Assembly (NCBI GenBank): GCA_002897995.1
Contig: BDTT01000112.1
Coordinates: forward strand, 1-52,500
Length of the DNA: 52,500 bases
Direction of reading: 5' to 3'
DNA from: a bacterium BMS3Bbin10
GTDB lineage: Bacteria > Pseudomonadota > Alphaproteobacteria > Rhizobiales > Methyloligellaceae
Below are positions 36,617 to 46,076 of this stretch, one piece after another (the stretch's first letter is position 1; every line of letters starts with the position of its first letter). Made by a program: the position numbers and the translations under genes. The notes beneath the pieces are model-generated. The model had not been told where the DNA came from, made no database searches, and saw only the letters and a list, made by a program, of their open reading frames with translations.

Positions 36617-37486
36617 ATGAGCGCGGAAAATGCAACCTTCCGGGCGGCGCTGGTGCAGATGCGCGGCGGGCGCAGGCCGGAACCCAATCTCGACGCCGCC
36701 GAAGCGCTGATCCGGCGCGCGGGCGAAGGCGGCGCGGACTATGTCCTCACCCCGGAGAACACCGCCCTCATGGAGCTTTCCACGCGGGAACTTTTCGCCA
36801 ATACGCAACCCGAGGACGGAAACCCCGGCGTCGAGCGGTTTACGGCGCTGGCGCGCGAGCTGGGGATCTGGCTTCACATCGGGTCGATTGCGGTCAAGCT
36901 TTCGGACGCCAAGATCGCCAACCGCTCCTTCCTGATAACGCCGCAGGGCGAAATCGCGGCGCGTTACGACAAAATCCATATGTTCGACGTGGATTTGCCG
37001 GGCGGGGAGTCCTATCGCGAGTCGAAGAATTACCGCCCCGGCGAAAAAGCGGTGCTGGCCGGTCTGCCCTGGGGCGGGCTCGGCCTGACGACCTGCTATG
37101 ATCTGCGCTTCCCCGCGCTCTACCGCGCGCTCGCCAGGGCGGGCGCCGCATTTCTCGCCGTGCCCTCGGCCTTCACGCGCCAGACGGGCGAGGCCCACTG
37201 GCACATTCTGCTGCGCGCGCGGGCGATCGAAACGGGCTGTTTCGTCTTCGCCGCGGCCCAGGGCGGCGATCACGAGACGGGGCGCGCCACCTATGGACAC
37301 TCGCTCATCGTGTCGCCCTGGGGCGAAATTCTGTGCGAAGCGGGGATCGATCCGGAGGTGATCTTCGCCGATATAAATCCGGCGCTTGTCAGCGATGCGC
37401 GCGCGCGCATTCCCTCCCTGCGGCATGACCGAAACTTTGAGCGTCCCCCGGCGCTCCGCGCTGAGCGGGTCGAGGAGGCGTCATGA
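36617..37486 (+). CDS. Carbon-nitrogen hydrolase (Nit/omega-amidase-like)
   Basis: Member of the nitrilase superfamily Nit branch, which removes deaminated glutathione or alpha-keto-amides. The catalytic triad is present: Glu47 in LTPENTALME, Lys119 in RYDKIHMFDVDLPGGESY, Cys160 in LTTCYDLRFPALYRALARAGA. The region AFTRQTGEAHWHILLRARAIETGCFVFAAAQGG and HGH-like YGHSLIVSPWGEIL match Nit1. It is 289 residues. Its TGA overlaps the next ATG (37483-37486), so translation is coupled to the DUF1178 gene. Confidence 0.92.
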   Translation: MSAENATFRAALVQMRGGRRPEPNLDAAEALIRRAGEGGADYVLTPENTALMELSTRELFANTQPEDGNPGVERFTALARELGIWLHIGSIAVKLSDAKIANRSFLITPQGEIAARYDKIHMFDVDLPGGESYRESKNYRPGEKAVLAGLPWGGLGLTTCYDLRFPALYRALARAGAAFLAVPSAFTRQTGEAHWHILLRARAIETGCFVFAAAQGGDHETGRATYGHSLIVSPWGEILCEAGIDPEVIFADINPALVSDARARIPSLRHDRNFERPPALRAERVEEAS

Positions 37487-37878
37487 TCCATTATCGCCTG
37501 AAATGCGACAAGGCTCACGAATTCGACGGCTGGTTCGCGAACTCCGGGGCGTTCGACGAACAGGTGGACCAGGGACAGCTTTCCTGCCCCCGGTGCGGGT
37601 CAATTCAGGTCATCAAGGCGCTGATGGCGCCCAGCATCGCGCGATCCGGAAAGTCCGCAAACCGCGGCGCCGAAGCCTTGCGGAAGGCCCGCGACGAAAT
37701 GCTCAGGAATGCCGACAATGTGGGGGATGAATTCGCCTGCGAGGCGCGCAAGATTCACTATAAGGACGCCGAGCCGCGAGGCATCTATGGCCGGGCCACG
37801 GATGAAGAGGCAAAGGCGCTGCGCGAGGAGGGTGTGGACTTTTACCCACTGCCCACCTTGCCCGAGGATCATAATTAG
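37483..37878 (+). CDS. DUF1178 family protein
   Basis: A 131-residue protein: MIHYRLKCDKAHEFDGWFANSGAFDEQVDQGQLSCPRCGS, then a helical middle, then the conserved EFACEARKIHYKDAEPRGIYGRATDEEAKALREEGVDFYPLP. The Cys residues in KCDKAHEF and LSCPRCGS may bind zinc. DUF1178 is conserved in alpha- and betaproteobacteria next to the nitrilase gene; no function is established. The stop TAG (37876-37878) begins the small hairpin element that follows. Confidence 0.93.
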   Translation: MIHYRLKCDKAHEFDGWFANSGAFDEQVDQGQLSCPRCGSIQVIKALMAPSIARSGKSANRGAEALRKARDEMLRNADNVGDEFACEARKIHYKDAEPRGIYGRATDEEAKALREEGVDFYPLPTLPEDHN

Positions 37879-37932
37879 AGCGGTTTCATTGAAACCGGAG
37901 CGGGTGGCCGGGATTACTTTGAAAACCCGCTA
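37875..37932. repeat. Short two-hairpin element between DUF1178 and ubiG
   Basis: A 58-base element fills the whole gap between two convergent genes. Hairpin 1: CGGTTTC (37881-37887)/GAAACCG (37891-37897) with loop ATT. Hairpin 2: AGCGGGT (37899-37905)/ACCCGCT (37925-37931). Its left TTAG holds the DUF1178 stop and its right CTA the ubiG stop. The segment GAAACCGGAGCGGGTG recurs at 46733-46748. Confidence 0.75.
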
Positions 37933-38694
37933 TTCGGGACGCGCCGCCGCCATCAGATAATTCACGTCCGTGTCGCGGGAGAGCCGCCATTCGCCGGCCA
38001 GCGGGTTGAAGACCATGCCCTTGCGCGCGCTCTCCGCGAGGCCCGCCTTGGAACACGCCGCGGAAAGCTCGTTCGGTTTTACAAAACGGTCCCAGCGGTG
38101 GGTGCCGGCGGGCAGCCAGCGCAGCACATACTCCACGCCGACAATGGCCAGCGCATAGGATTTGAGCGTGCGGTTGATGGTGGAAAGCAGCATCAGTCCT
38201 CCGGGCCGCACAAGGCTCGCCGCGACCTGGGCGAATGCGGGCACATCGGGCACATGCTCGACCACCTCCATGGCCAGCACGCCATCGAAGCTTTCTCCCG
38301 CCCCGGCCAGCGTTTCCGCGCGCTCCGCGCGGTAGTCGATGTCCAGTCCCTGGCCCAGCGCGTGCGCGCGGGCGGCGGCTATCGTGTCCGCCGCCGGGTC
38401 GAGACCGGTGACCCTGGCGCCAAGGCGCGCCAGCGGTTCGCACAGCAGCCCGCCGCCGCAGCCGATATCGGCGATGCTCAGGCCCTCCAGGGGACGGCCG
38501 GCATTGGCATCGCGCGCGAAGTGGGCGCAAAGCTGGTCGCGTATGAAGGCGAGGCGCACCGGGTTCATGGCGTGCAGCGGGCGGAATTTTCCATTTGGGT
38601 CCCACCACTCGTCCGCCATGGCCTCGAAGCGCGCGACCTCTTCTTCATCGAGTGTCGCGTCCGCGTCCGCGCCTGAATGTCCGGTTTGGGCCAT
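37930..38694 (-). CDS. ubiG: Ubiquinone biosynthesis O-methyltransferase UbiG
   Basis: Catalyses two O-methylations in ubiquinone synthesis. Features: EEVARFEAMADEWWDPNGKFRPLHAMNPVRLAFIRDQL, the SAM site LSIADIGCGGGLLCEPLARLGARVTGLDPA, and SFDGVLAMEVVEHVPDVPAFAQVAASLVRPGGLMLLSTINRTLKSYALAIVGVEYVLRWLPAGTHRWDRFVKP, all UbiG hallmarks. The frame is open to a TTG at 38730, but the ATG at 38694 gives a normal length of 254 residues. Divergent from lysC. Stop TAG is at the edge of the hairpin element. Confidence 0.96.
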   Translation of the reverse strand: MAQTGHSGADADATLDEEEVARFEAMADEWWDPNGKFRPLHAMNPVRLAFIRDQLCAHFARDANAGRPLEGLSIADIGCGGGLLCEPLARLGARVTGLDPAADTIAAARAHALGQGLDIDYRAERAETLAGAGESFDGVLAMEVVEHVPDVPAFAQVAASLVRPGGLMLLSTINRTLKSYALAIVGVEYVLRWLPAGTHRWDRFVKPNELSAACSKAGLAESARKGMVFNPLAGEWRLSRDTDVNYLMAAARPE

Positions 38695-38852
38695 GGGCGC
38701 ATTGGGTCGTTGCACGGCTCGGCTTGTCAAGCCCGGCGCTGCTTTGTTGCAGGCGGGCGGGGGAGCGACTATGAATACGCGCGAAAGTGCCGGGGCCGGG
38801 ACCCCGGCTGCGTCAGCTTGCCGCGAGAGCGAACCCGAGGCGTGGAACGGTT

Positions 38853-40100
38853 ATGGCCCTGCTGGTAATGAAATTCGGCGGAACGTCGGTAGCGGATCTG
38901 GATCGGATCCGTATCGTTGCCGCGCATGTAAAGCGTGAAATCGACGCAGGCAATCAATGCGCCGTGGTTGTCTCGGCGATGGGTGGGCAGACCGACCAGC
39001 TTGTCGAGCTGACAAAACAGGCCGCGCCGCTGCACGACGCGCGCGAATATGATGTCGTTGTCTCATCGGGCGAACAGGTGACCTCCGGGCTGCTGTCCAT
39101 TGTGCTTCAGTCGATGGGTGTCCCGGCGCGCTCCTGGCAGGGCTGGCAAATCCCCGTCAAGACCAGTGATGCCCATGGCGCCGCCCTTATTACCGGCATC
39201 GAGACGCAGGAATTGAAAAACCGGCTCGGCCGGGGCGAGGTTGCGGTGGTGCCCGGTTTCCAGGGGATCGGACCGGACAACCGCATTACGACGCTGGGGC
39301 GCGGCGGCTCCGATACCAGCGCGGTCGCGCTTGCCGCGGCCCTGGGCGCAGACCGATGTGATATTTACACCGATGTGGATGGCATCTATACAGCCGATCC
39401 GCGGGTCGTGCCTCATGCGCGCCGCCTTGACAAAATCTCCTATGAAGAGATGTTGGAGACGGCCTCGCTCGGCGCCAAGGTGTTGCAGACGCGCTCGGTG
39501 CAGCTGGCCATGCTTCACCAGGTCCGGCTCCTGGTGCGCTCGAGTTTCGATCCGCCCGATCAGGTTCGGGGGGAAACCGGAGGGGCGGGAACGCTCGTTT
39601 GCGACGAGGATGAACTGGTGGAACAGCAAGTCGTCAGCGGCATCGCCTACACAAAGGACGAGGCCAAGGTCACCCTGGTCAGGGTCGAGGACAAGCCCGG
39701 CGTGGCCGCGCGCGTGTTTGGCCCGCTGGCCGAGGCGAACATAAATGTGGATATGATTGTCCAGAACGTGTCCGACGACGGGCGCACCACGGATCTGACA
39801 TTTACGGTCATTGCCGCCGATCTGAACAGGGCGCTCGAGGTCCTCGAAAAGGTCAAAGAGGATGTCGGCTATAGAGATCTGCGCGGTTCGACCAACGTTG
39901 TCAAAGTCTCGGCCATCGGCGTCGGCATGCGCTCTCACGCGGGCGTCGCGGCGCGGATGTTCAAGGCGCTGGCCGACAAGGGCATCAATATCGAAGCGAT
40001 TTCAACGTCGGAAATCAAGATCAGCATTCTGATCGATGCGGCCTATGCGGAATTGGCCGTGCGCACATTGCATTCATTGTATGGCCTGGATAACGCCTGA
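38853..40100 (+). CDS. lysC: Aspartate kinase
   Basis: First step of the aspartate family (lysine, threonine, methionine). Starts MALLVMKFGGTSVADLDRIR, the kinase signature, from ATG 38853 with GGAACGG upstream. The kinase domain continues through SSGEQVTSGLLSIVLQ, VPGFQGIGPDNRITTLGRGGSDTSAVALAAALGADRCDIYTDVDGIYTADPR. Two ACT domains (about 265-335 and 345-410) bind the feedback inhibitor: TLVRVEDKPGVAARVFGPLAEANINVDMIVQNVS and ISAIGVGMRS-type VKVSAIGVGMRSHAGVAARMFKALADKGINIEAISTSEIKISILID. 415 residues, single-function type. Followed by ptsP as in rhizobia. Confidence 0.97.
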   Translation: MALLVMKFGGTSVADLDRIRIVAAHVKREIDAGNQCAVVVSAMGGQTDQLVELTKQAAPLHDAREYDVVVSSGEQVTSGLLSIVLQSMGVPARSWQGWQIPVKTSDAHGAALITGIETQELKNRLGRGEVAVVPGFQGIGPDNRITTLGRGGSDTSAVALAAALGADRCDIYTDVDGIYTADPRVVPHARRLDKISYEEMLETASLGAKVLQTRSVQLAMLHQVRLLVRSSFDPPDQVRGETGGAGTLVCDEDELVEQQVVSGIAYTKDEAKVTLVRVEDKPGVAARVFGPLAEANINVDMIVQNVSDDGRTTDLTFTVIAADLNRALEVLEKVKEDVGYRDLRGSTNVVKVSAIGVGMRSHAGVAARMFKALADKGINIEAISTSEIKISILIDAAYAELAVRTLHSLYGLDNA

Positions 40101-40273
40101 CCCGAGACTTCAGGAACCAAAGACGTAACAACTGGATGCAGGTCACGGGGCCGGGGCCGAACTCTCCGGGCGTGACGGATTTGCCCCCTGAGTGTGTTGG
40201 ACGGGCTTGAAAACCGGAAGGTTTCCCGCATCTGCCCGCCTTCTCGGCAGGCAAACCGGCCAGTGCAGAATAG

Positions 40274-42559
40274 ATGAAATTAGCGAGTCCTGACTCTGGA
40301 GAAACCAATTTGATGGCTGCAACGCTTGGAGCACCTAAGGTTCTGCTCCGCCGTCTCCGTGAGATCATGGCGCATTCGGAGAGCGGCGAGGAGAGACTCA
40401 AAAAGATTGTCGTGGAGATCGCGGCCATCATTGTCGCCGAAGTGTGTTCGATCTATCTGCGCCGGCGCGACGAGTCCATGGAGCTTGTCGCGACCGAGGG
40501 ACTCAACCCTGAAGCGGTGCACAAGACCCATCTGGCGCGCGGCGAAGGGCTGGTGGGGCTGGTGACCGAAACCGCTGAACCGGTCAATCTTCCCGAGGCG
40601 CAGGACCATCCCGCATTCTCTTACCACCCCGAAACCGGGGAGGAGATCTATCACTCCTTCCTTGGCGTGCCGATCTTGCAGCGCGGCCGCGCGGTTGGCG
40701 TGCTGACGGTTCAGAACCGCGCGAAGCGCCATTATAGCGATGAAGAAGTCGAAGCGTTGCAGATTACGGCAATGGTTCTGGCTGAACTTGCCACCTCCGG
40801 TGAACTGGGGCCGGCCCGCGCCGAGCGCGCGCAGGGCAGGCGGATGTTCTCCGGCGTTGCCCTGTCCAAGGGGATCGCGCTCGGTCATGTTGTGTTTCAC
40901 GTGCCGCGCGTCGCGGTGGAAAGGCTCATCGCCGATAATCCCGAAGAAGAGTCGCGCCGTCTTGCCGAGGCCGTCGAGCAATTGCGCTCGACAGTGGATG
41001 ACATGCTGGCGCGCGGCGATGTGGCGCGCGCGGGCGAGCATCGCGAGGTGCTCGGGGCCTATCGCATGTTTGCCCATGACCGGGGGTGGCTGCGGCGGCT
41101 CAATGAGGCGGTTGCGACCGGTCTCACCGCCGAGGCCGCCGTCGCCAAGGTCCAGAACGAGACACGGGCGCGCGTCGTCCGCCAGACCGCGCCTTACCTG
41201 CGGGAGCGTTTCAACGATCTGGACGATCTTTCCAACAGGCTTTTGCGGGTGCTGACCGGCCGCACCACCGCGTCCGGGGAAGAGTTGCCCGAGGACACCA
41301 TACTTGTCGCCCGCACCATGGGTCCGGCCGAATTGCTGGACTATGACCGGGACCGGCTCAGGGGGCTGATTCTGGAAGAAGGCGGCGCCGCCAGTCATGT
41401 GGCGATCGTTGCGCGCGCGCTGGATGTGCCGGCGATAGGCCAGGCCGGCGGCATATTGAGTTTTCTGGAGGCCGGCGACCCGGCCATCGTCGACGCGGAT
41501 GCGGGCGAATTTCATATCCGCCCCTCCCTGGACGTGGTGTCCGTCTATAAGGACAAGCTGCGCTTCAAGGCCCAGCAGCAGGCCCAGTACGCGAAACTGA
41601 AGGACCGGCCCGCCGTAACCACCGACGGGGTGGAGATAGAACTGTTGATGAATGCCGGGCTGCTGGTCGACCTGGCTCACTTTCGCGAGACCGGCGCCGA
41701 CGGCATCGGCCTGTTCCGCACGGAGTTCCAGTTCATGGTCTCCGCCACCCTGCCGCGTCTCGGCGAGCAGCAGAAAATGTATGAGAAGGTGCTTCGCGAG
41801 GTGGACGGCAAGCCGGTCGTGTTCCGGTCGCTCGATGTCGGCGGCGACAAGGCGCTTCCCTATCTTCGCTCAAATCCGGAGGAGAATCCGGCGCTCGGCT
41901 GGCGCGCGATCCGGATGGCTCTGGACCGTCCCGCGTTGTTGCGCACGCAGGTGCGCGCCCTGATGCGCGCGTCCGCCGGGCGCGAGATGCGTATCATGCT
42001 GCCGATGGTCTCCGACGTCGGCGAGCTGAAGGCCGCGCGGGCGCTTATCGACCTGGAAATCCGGCATATGGAGCGCCATGGCCACCCCATGCCCGAGCGG
42101 CTTCTGCTGGGCACCATGATCGAAGTGCCCGCCTTGCTGTGGCAGCTCGATCAGCTGTTTCCGCTCGTCGACTTCGCCTCCGTCGGCAGCAACGATCTGT
42201 TGCAGTTCCTGTATGCGGCGGATCGTAGCAACATGCATGTGGCGCAGCGTTTCGATCCGCTGTCGCCCGCCACGCTGAGAATGCTGGGTGAAATCGTGGC
42301 CAAGGCGCGCCGGCACAAGACCCCGCTCACGCTTTGCGGTGAAATGGCGGGAGATCCGCTTGGAGCGATGGCGCTGGTCGCGCTCGGCTTTCGGTCAATT
42401 TCGATGGCGCCGGCCTCGCTCGGTCCCGTCAAGGCCATGCTTCGCTCACTGAATGCCGGGGCGGCAAACAAAAAATTACTTGGCGCCATTGCAGAAGAAA
42501 CCGGTTCTGTCAGGGACCAGTTGGAGGCATTTGCGGCGGACACGGGAGTCGAAATTTAG
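40274..42559 (+). CDS. ptsP: Phosphoenolpyruvate-protein phosphotransferase PtsP (EI-Ntr)
   Basis: First protein of the nitrogen PTS; phosphorylates NPr from PEP. The N-terminal GAF domain (about 25-175; EEIYHSFLGVPILQRGRAVGVLTVQNRAKRHYSDEEVEALQI) may sense glutamine as in rhizobia and E. coli. The EI core follows, with the phospho-His at about residue 375 in LILEEGGAASHVAIVARALDVPAIG and the PEP domain motifs FRTEFQFM, SLDVGGDKALPYL, NPALGWRAIRM, GTMIEVPALLW, and TLCGEMAGDPLGAMAL. 761 residues from ATG 40274; an in-frame ATG at 40313 with GGAG upstream is an equally good start. ptsN and npr are elsewhere. Confidence 0.95.
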   Translation: MKLASPDSGETNLMAATLGAPKVLLRRLREIMAHSESGEERLKKIVVEIAAIIVAEVCSIYLRRRDESMELVATEGLNPEAVHKTHLARGEGLVGLVTETAEPVNLPEAQDHPAFSYHPETGEEIYHSFLGVPILQRGRAVGVLTVQNRAKRHYSDEEVEALQITAMVLAELATSGELGPARAERAQGRRMFSGVALSKGIALGHVVFHVPRVAVERLIADNPEEESRRLAEAVEQLRSTVDDMLARGDVARAGEHREVLGAYRMFAHDRGWLRRLNEAVATGLTAEAAVAKVQNETRARVVRQTAPYLRERFNDLDDLSNRLLRVLTGRTTASGEELPEDTILVARTMGPAELLDYDRDRLRGLILEEGGAASHVAIVARALDVPAIGQAGGILSFLEAGDPAIVDADAGEFHIRPSLDVVSVYKDKLRFKAQQQAQYAKLKDRPAVTTDGVEIELLMNAGLLVDLAHFRETGADGIGLFRTEFQFMVSATLPRLGEQQKMYEKVLREVDGKPVVFRSLDVGGDKALPYLRSNPEENPALGWRAIRMALDRPALLRTQVRALMRASAGREMRIMLPMVSDVGELKAARALIDLEIRHMERHGHPMPERLLLGTMIEVPALLWQLDQLFPLVDFASVGSNDLLQFLYAADRSNMHVAQRFDPLSPATLRMLGEIVAKARRHKTPLTLCGEMAGDPLGAMALVALGFRSISMAPASLGPVKAMLRSLNAGAANKKLLGAIAEETGSVRDQLEAFAADTGVEI

Positions 42560-42703
42560 GGCAACTTCCAGCAGATGCATTGCAGTGAGCCGCCCGATTG
42601 GGTTTAATTGGGGCAGGGGACCTCGATTGCGCGCCCGATGTCATGCGAGTCCAGGCGTGGAATAATCGAGGTGTGAAGGCGGCAAAAAGGATTCAGCGGG
42701 GAG

Positions 42704-43582
42704 ATGTCATCCCAGTCAAGCGCATCATCTGCGCCACCGCCCGATGGCGGGGTGAAGGAGTCACGGCTGCATATTCGCGGGATCAGGGAAATGCCGGCCG
42801 GACATGACGAGCAACTGGCGATCATCTTCAAGGAGATGCGCCGCGCCGCCGGTGTGTCGAAAGAGCAGATGGCGGGCCGGCTGGCGACTTCGGTCGAGAC
42901 CATTGCCGAGCTTGAGAGCGGCGCGGTTCTGGCGTTGCCCGAGTGGTCTGAACTCAAACGGATCGTGACGGCCTATACGGCCCAGCTGGGCCTGGACGCC
43001 CGCCCCGTTCTGCGCCGGTTGAAAGCGCAGATTGTGGAGGAGGAACCATTGGTAACGTCACCGGCCGCCACTGCCGGTCCTCCTCCTCCTCCTCCTCCCG
43101 CCCCGCCCGCGCCCGCCAATGCGCCTCTGCACGGCGCCCTGCCAATGCCGCCGGCCGCGGCGGCCGCCGCGCAGGCCAGGACCGCGCCTCCACAACCGCC
43201 CGCGCAAAGCCCGCCGCCGCAATCTCCGCGCGCCGCGCCAGCCGCGCGGGCGAATTCGCAAGCCGCTCCGGCACGCCCGCAAGCCCGCGCGCCGGCGCGC
43301 GAAGCGGAGAACGGCAAGCGCGGGGCCGGCCGCCGCCTGGCGCAATCCGTGCGGCCAATCGTGAACTGGGCGATCCTGCTCGGGTTTGTCGCCGCGCTCG
43401 GCGCCGGAGTGTGGTATGCGGCAACGCGCCCGCGCGCGGTATGGTCCGCGCTCGACAGCCTGCCCGCGCCCGTTCCGCGGCTGATGCGAAGCGCCTGGGA
43501 ACTGGTGCGTCCGCTTGAAGACACCGGTCCCCGCCCGCAGGTATCCGACCCCGATCGCCGGAAATCCGATAAACTTCGTTGA
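42704..43582 (+). CDS. HTH domain protein with Pro-rich region and membrane helix (RodZ-like layout)
   Basis: A 292-residue protein. Residues about 35-85 form an HTH (LAIIFKEMRRAAGVSKEQMAGRLATSVETIAELESG), followed by a helical region to about 115. A long Pro/Ala-rich tract (about 120-210) includes seven consecutive prolines and would need EF-P to translate well. One membrane helix (VNWAILLGFVAALGAGVWYAA) lies near residue 235, then a 50-residue tail. This order resembles RodZ, the cell-shape protein, though RodZ has a larger periplasmic domain. It sits between ptsP and prfA as in other alphaproteobacteria. The ATG at 42791 is an alternative start. Function not known. Confidence 0.78.
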   Translation: MSSQSSASSAPPPDGGVKESRLHIRGIREMPAGHDEQLAIIFKEMRRAAGVSKEQMAGRLATSVETIAELESGAVLALPEWSELKRIVTAYTAQLGLDARPVLRRLKAQIVEEEPLVTSPAATAGPPPPPPPAPPAPANAPLHGALPMPPAAAAAAQARTAPPQPPAQSPPPQSPRAAPAARANSQAAPARPQARAPAREAENGKRGAGRRLAQSVRPIVNWAILLGFVAALGAGVWYAATRPRAVWSALDSLPAPVPRLMRSAWELVRPLEDTGPRPQVSDPDRRKSDKLR

Positions 43583-43656
43583 TCGTCACCCGGGGTATGA
43601 TCTGACGGAGTTCAGACCCCGGAACGCCAACACGAGATTTTCGAGAACGGAGCACA

Positions 43657-44733
43657 ATGTCAGCAATACCGGAACAAAGGCTTGAGCAGCTGGTGCAGCG
43701 CTGGGAGGTAATCCAGGGCGAACTCGCATCGGGTCCCAATCAGGACATCTATGTGAAGCTCGCGCGTGAGTTTGCCGAACTCGACCCCATCGTGGCGGCA
43801 ATCAACGAACTCAGGGCGGCCCGGGCCGAGTGCGGTGAGCTTGCCGAGATTGCCGGCGACAGCGAAGCCGACAAGGAAATGGTGGAGCTGGCGCAGGGCG
43901 AACTGGCGGAACTTGAAGAAAAATGTGAAAAAATGGAGCAGGACCTTCGAGTTCTGCTGCTGCCCAAGGACGCGGCGGACGACAAGAATGTCATTCTGGA
44001 AATCCGCGCCGGCACCGGCGGCGATGAAGCGGCGCTGTTCGCGGGAGACCTGTACCGCATGTATCAGCGCTACACGGACCTGAAAGGCTGGAAGCTGGAA
44101 ATCCTCTCCGCCAGCGAAGCGGCCATGGGCGGCTACAAGGAAATCATTGCCGCCGTGAGCGGCAAGGGCGCCTTTTCGCGGCTCAAATTCGAGTCCGGCG
44201 TTCACCGGGTGCAGCGGGTGCCGGAGACCGAATCGAGCGGGCGCATCCATACGTCGGCCGCGACGGTCGCGGTTCTGCCCGAAGCGGAAGATGTGGACAT
44301 CGATCTGGACGAGAAGGATTTGCGCGTCGATGTTTTCAGGGCCAGCGGTCCCGGCGGCCAGTCGGTCAACACAACCGATTCGGCCGTGCGCATCACCCAC
44401 CTGCCCTCCGGGATCGTCGTCAGCCAGCAGGACGAAAAGTCGCAGCACAAGAACCGGGCCAAGGCGATGAAGGTGCTGCGCGCGCGGCTCTATGACCAGG
44501 AGCGCGAAAAGCAGGATGCGGCGCGCGCGGCGGACCGGCGCGGCCAGGTTGGCACCGGCGACCGCTCGCAGCGCATCCGGACCTATAATTTTCCGCAAGG
44601 GCGCGTCACCGACCACCGCATCAATCTGACCTTGCACAAACTGCCCGAGGTGCTTGAGGGCGGCCTTGACGAATTCATCGATGCCCTGATCACCGACCGG
44701 CAGGCGAGCCAGCTTGCTGCGCTGGATGCATAG
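43657..44733 (+). CDS. prfA: Peptide chain release factor 1
   Basis: Terminates translation at UAA and UAG. The 358 residues contain the catalytic GGQ at about 233-235 in [30 protein letters not shown], the stop-codon recognition segment in [29 protein letters not shown], and ending [25 protein letters not shown]. PrmC, encoded next with an eight-base overlap, methylates this GGQ glutamine, so the two genes form a functional pair. UAG is used as stop by many neighbours, which RF1 alone can read together with UAA. Confidence 0.98.
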   Translation: MSAIPEQRLEQLVQRWEVIQGELASGPNQDIYVKLAREFAELDPIVAAINELRAARAECGELAEIAGDSEADKEMVELAQGELAELEEKCEKMEQDLRVLLLPKDAADDKNVILEIRAGTGGDEAALFAGDLYRMYQRYTDLKGWKLEILSASEAAMGGYKEIIAAVSGKGAFSRLKFESGVHRVQRVPETESSGRIHTSAATVAVLPEAEDVDIDLDEKDLRVDVFRASGPGGQSVNTTDSAVRITHLPSGIVVSQQDEKSQHKNRAKAMKVLRARLYDQEREKQDAARAADRRGQVGTGDRSQRIRTYNFPQGRVTDHRINLTLHKLPEVLEGGLDEFIDALITDRQASQLAALDA

Positions 44734-45637
44734 CGCGCCGGGCGCGGCGGGCGGCGGGACACGGGAAAATCTCGGCCAGCTTACCCGCGCGCTCGCGTCC
44801 CGGTTGCGCGCCTATGGCGTGCCATCGCCTGAACTCGATGCCCGGCTCCTTGTTTGCCATGCCTGCGGGCTGACCCATGAAGAGGCCGCCGCAAATCCTG
44901 AACGGATGGTCAGCGACGCCGAGCGGGAGCGGATCGGGCGCGCCATTGAACGCCGCTGCGCGCGCGAACCGGTTTCGAGGATCACGGGGAGACGCGAATT
45001 CCGGGGGCTGGATTTTGCGATTGGCCCCTCCTCGCTTGATCCGCGCGCCGATACCGAAACGCTTGTGCAGGCGGTGCTGGAGCTTGCCGGAGAGAATGAG
45101 ACCGCTGCGCCCGTATCCATCCTCGATCTTGGCACCGGGTCGGGCTGCGTCCTCGTCGCTCTGCTTCACGAGCTGGCGGCGGCGGCCGGGGTCGGCGTTG
45201 ACGCGAACCTGGAAACGCTCAGGATTGCCCGGGCCAATGCGCTGCGGCACGGCGTGGGAGGGCGTGCCGGATTCGTGTGTTCCTCATGGGCCGAACCGAT
45301 TGGCGGGAGGTTTGATTTCGTGGTTGCTAACCCGCCCTATATCCCCAGCGCGGAAATCGCCTCGCTCGAACCCGAAGTGGCCCGGTATGATCCGCGTTCC
45401 GCACTCGACGGCGGCGCTGACGGGCTGGCCGCCTATCGCGCAATACTGGCCGGGATTGACCGGGTTCTCACCCCCGGAGGCTGGGCGGCGTTCGAAGTTG
45501 GCGCGGGGCAGAGCGCGGCGGTCGGCGCCATGTTCGGGGAAACGGAGGGCGGTTTGGTTTTCGGTGAAATCCGCCAGTGGGAGGATTTGTCGCGGCGCAT
45601 CCGCTGCGTCGCCGGGCGGCGTTTACGATCCGTGTAG
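44726..45637 (+). CDS. prmC: Release factor glutamine methyltransferase PrmC
   Basis: Methylates the GGQ glutamine of RF1 and RF2. The N-terminal helical domain (about 10-85; [30 protein letters not shown]) is followed by [30 protein letters not shown] (usual PRPDTE seen as PRADTE), the SAM motif [18 protein letters not shown], and the catalytic NPPY in [16 protein letters not shown], then [25 protein letters not shown]. The ATG at 44726 overlaps the prfA end by eight bases. About 303 residues. Confidence 0.95.
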   Translation: MHSAPGAAGGGTRENLGQLTRALASRLRAYGVPSPELDARLLVCHACGLTHEEAAANPERMVSDAERERIGRAIERRCAREPVSRITGRREFRGLDFAIGPSSLDPRADTETLVQAVLELAGENETAAPVSILDLGTGSGCVLVALLHELAAAAGVGVDANLETLRIARANALRHGVGGRAGFVCSSWAEPIGGRFDFVVANPPYIPSAEIASLEPEVARYDPRSALDGGADGLAAYRAILAGIDRVLTPGGWAAFEVGAGQSAAVGAMFGETEGGLVFGEIRQWEDLSRRIRCVAGRRLRSV

Positions 45638-46076
45638 ATGAATGCAAAAAGGGGTTGGAAATTGCGCGCGATCAGGCTAGGGTCAACCAACGTGACGCGT
45701 TTGATTGACCGTAAGCGGGTCAGCGTGAGCAAGCCGAAATTATCCGGAATTAGTGTCTTCGATACAGGGGCTGTCCAGACCTTTGTGGCAGGTGGCCCTT
45801 GTGGCAGATCGAATTGGATCGATCCGGACCGGTTTGCTGCCAGCCGGAAGCGGAGTGCGCATTTGCGCATTCCTGAATCCGAGGGGGCAGACCCTTAGTT
45901 ATGACGGTATTGAGACGGGCCCCGGATGTGCGCGCTTCGCAATTCGGGAAACGAGAATTTCAAAAGCCGTACGGGGACAGATGGATTAACGGAACGGAAC
46001 ACTCCAGACCGAGTTGTCATAGGCGCCGGTGTTTGCCGTGCGCAGTGGCGATAGACGACCGAGCAGGACTTCAATA
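45638..46076. other. Gap between prmC and the DUF4167 gene
   Basis: About 440 bases. The one frame of any length (45638-45898, 86 codons) starts directly after the prmC stop but has no recognisable fold, a mixed composition and no good ribosome site; I do not accept it as a gene. No strong hairpin or promoter could be fixed. The DUF4167 ATG at 46077 has AGGA nine bases upstream. Confidence 0.4.

Noticed and set aside
40101-40273. Possible riboswitch or attenuator between lysC and ptsP
   Set aside because: Only a weak hairpin with a mismatch (about 40229-40250) is present and no known riboswitch pattern could be traced.
45638-45898. 86-codon frame after prmC
   Set aside because: No ribosome site, no recognisable fold, and the sequence does not read like a folded protein; kept only as a note on the gap.
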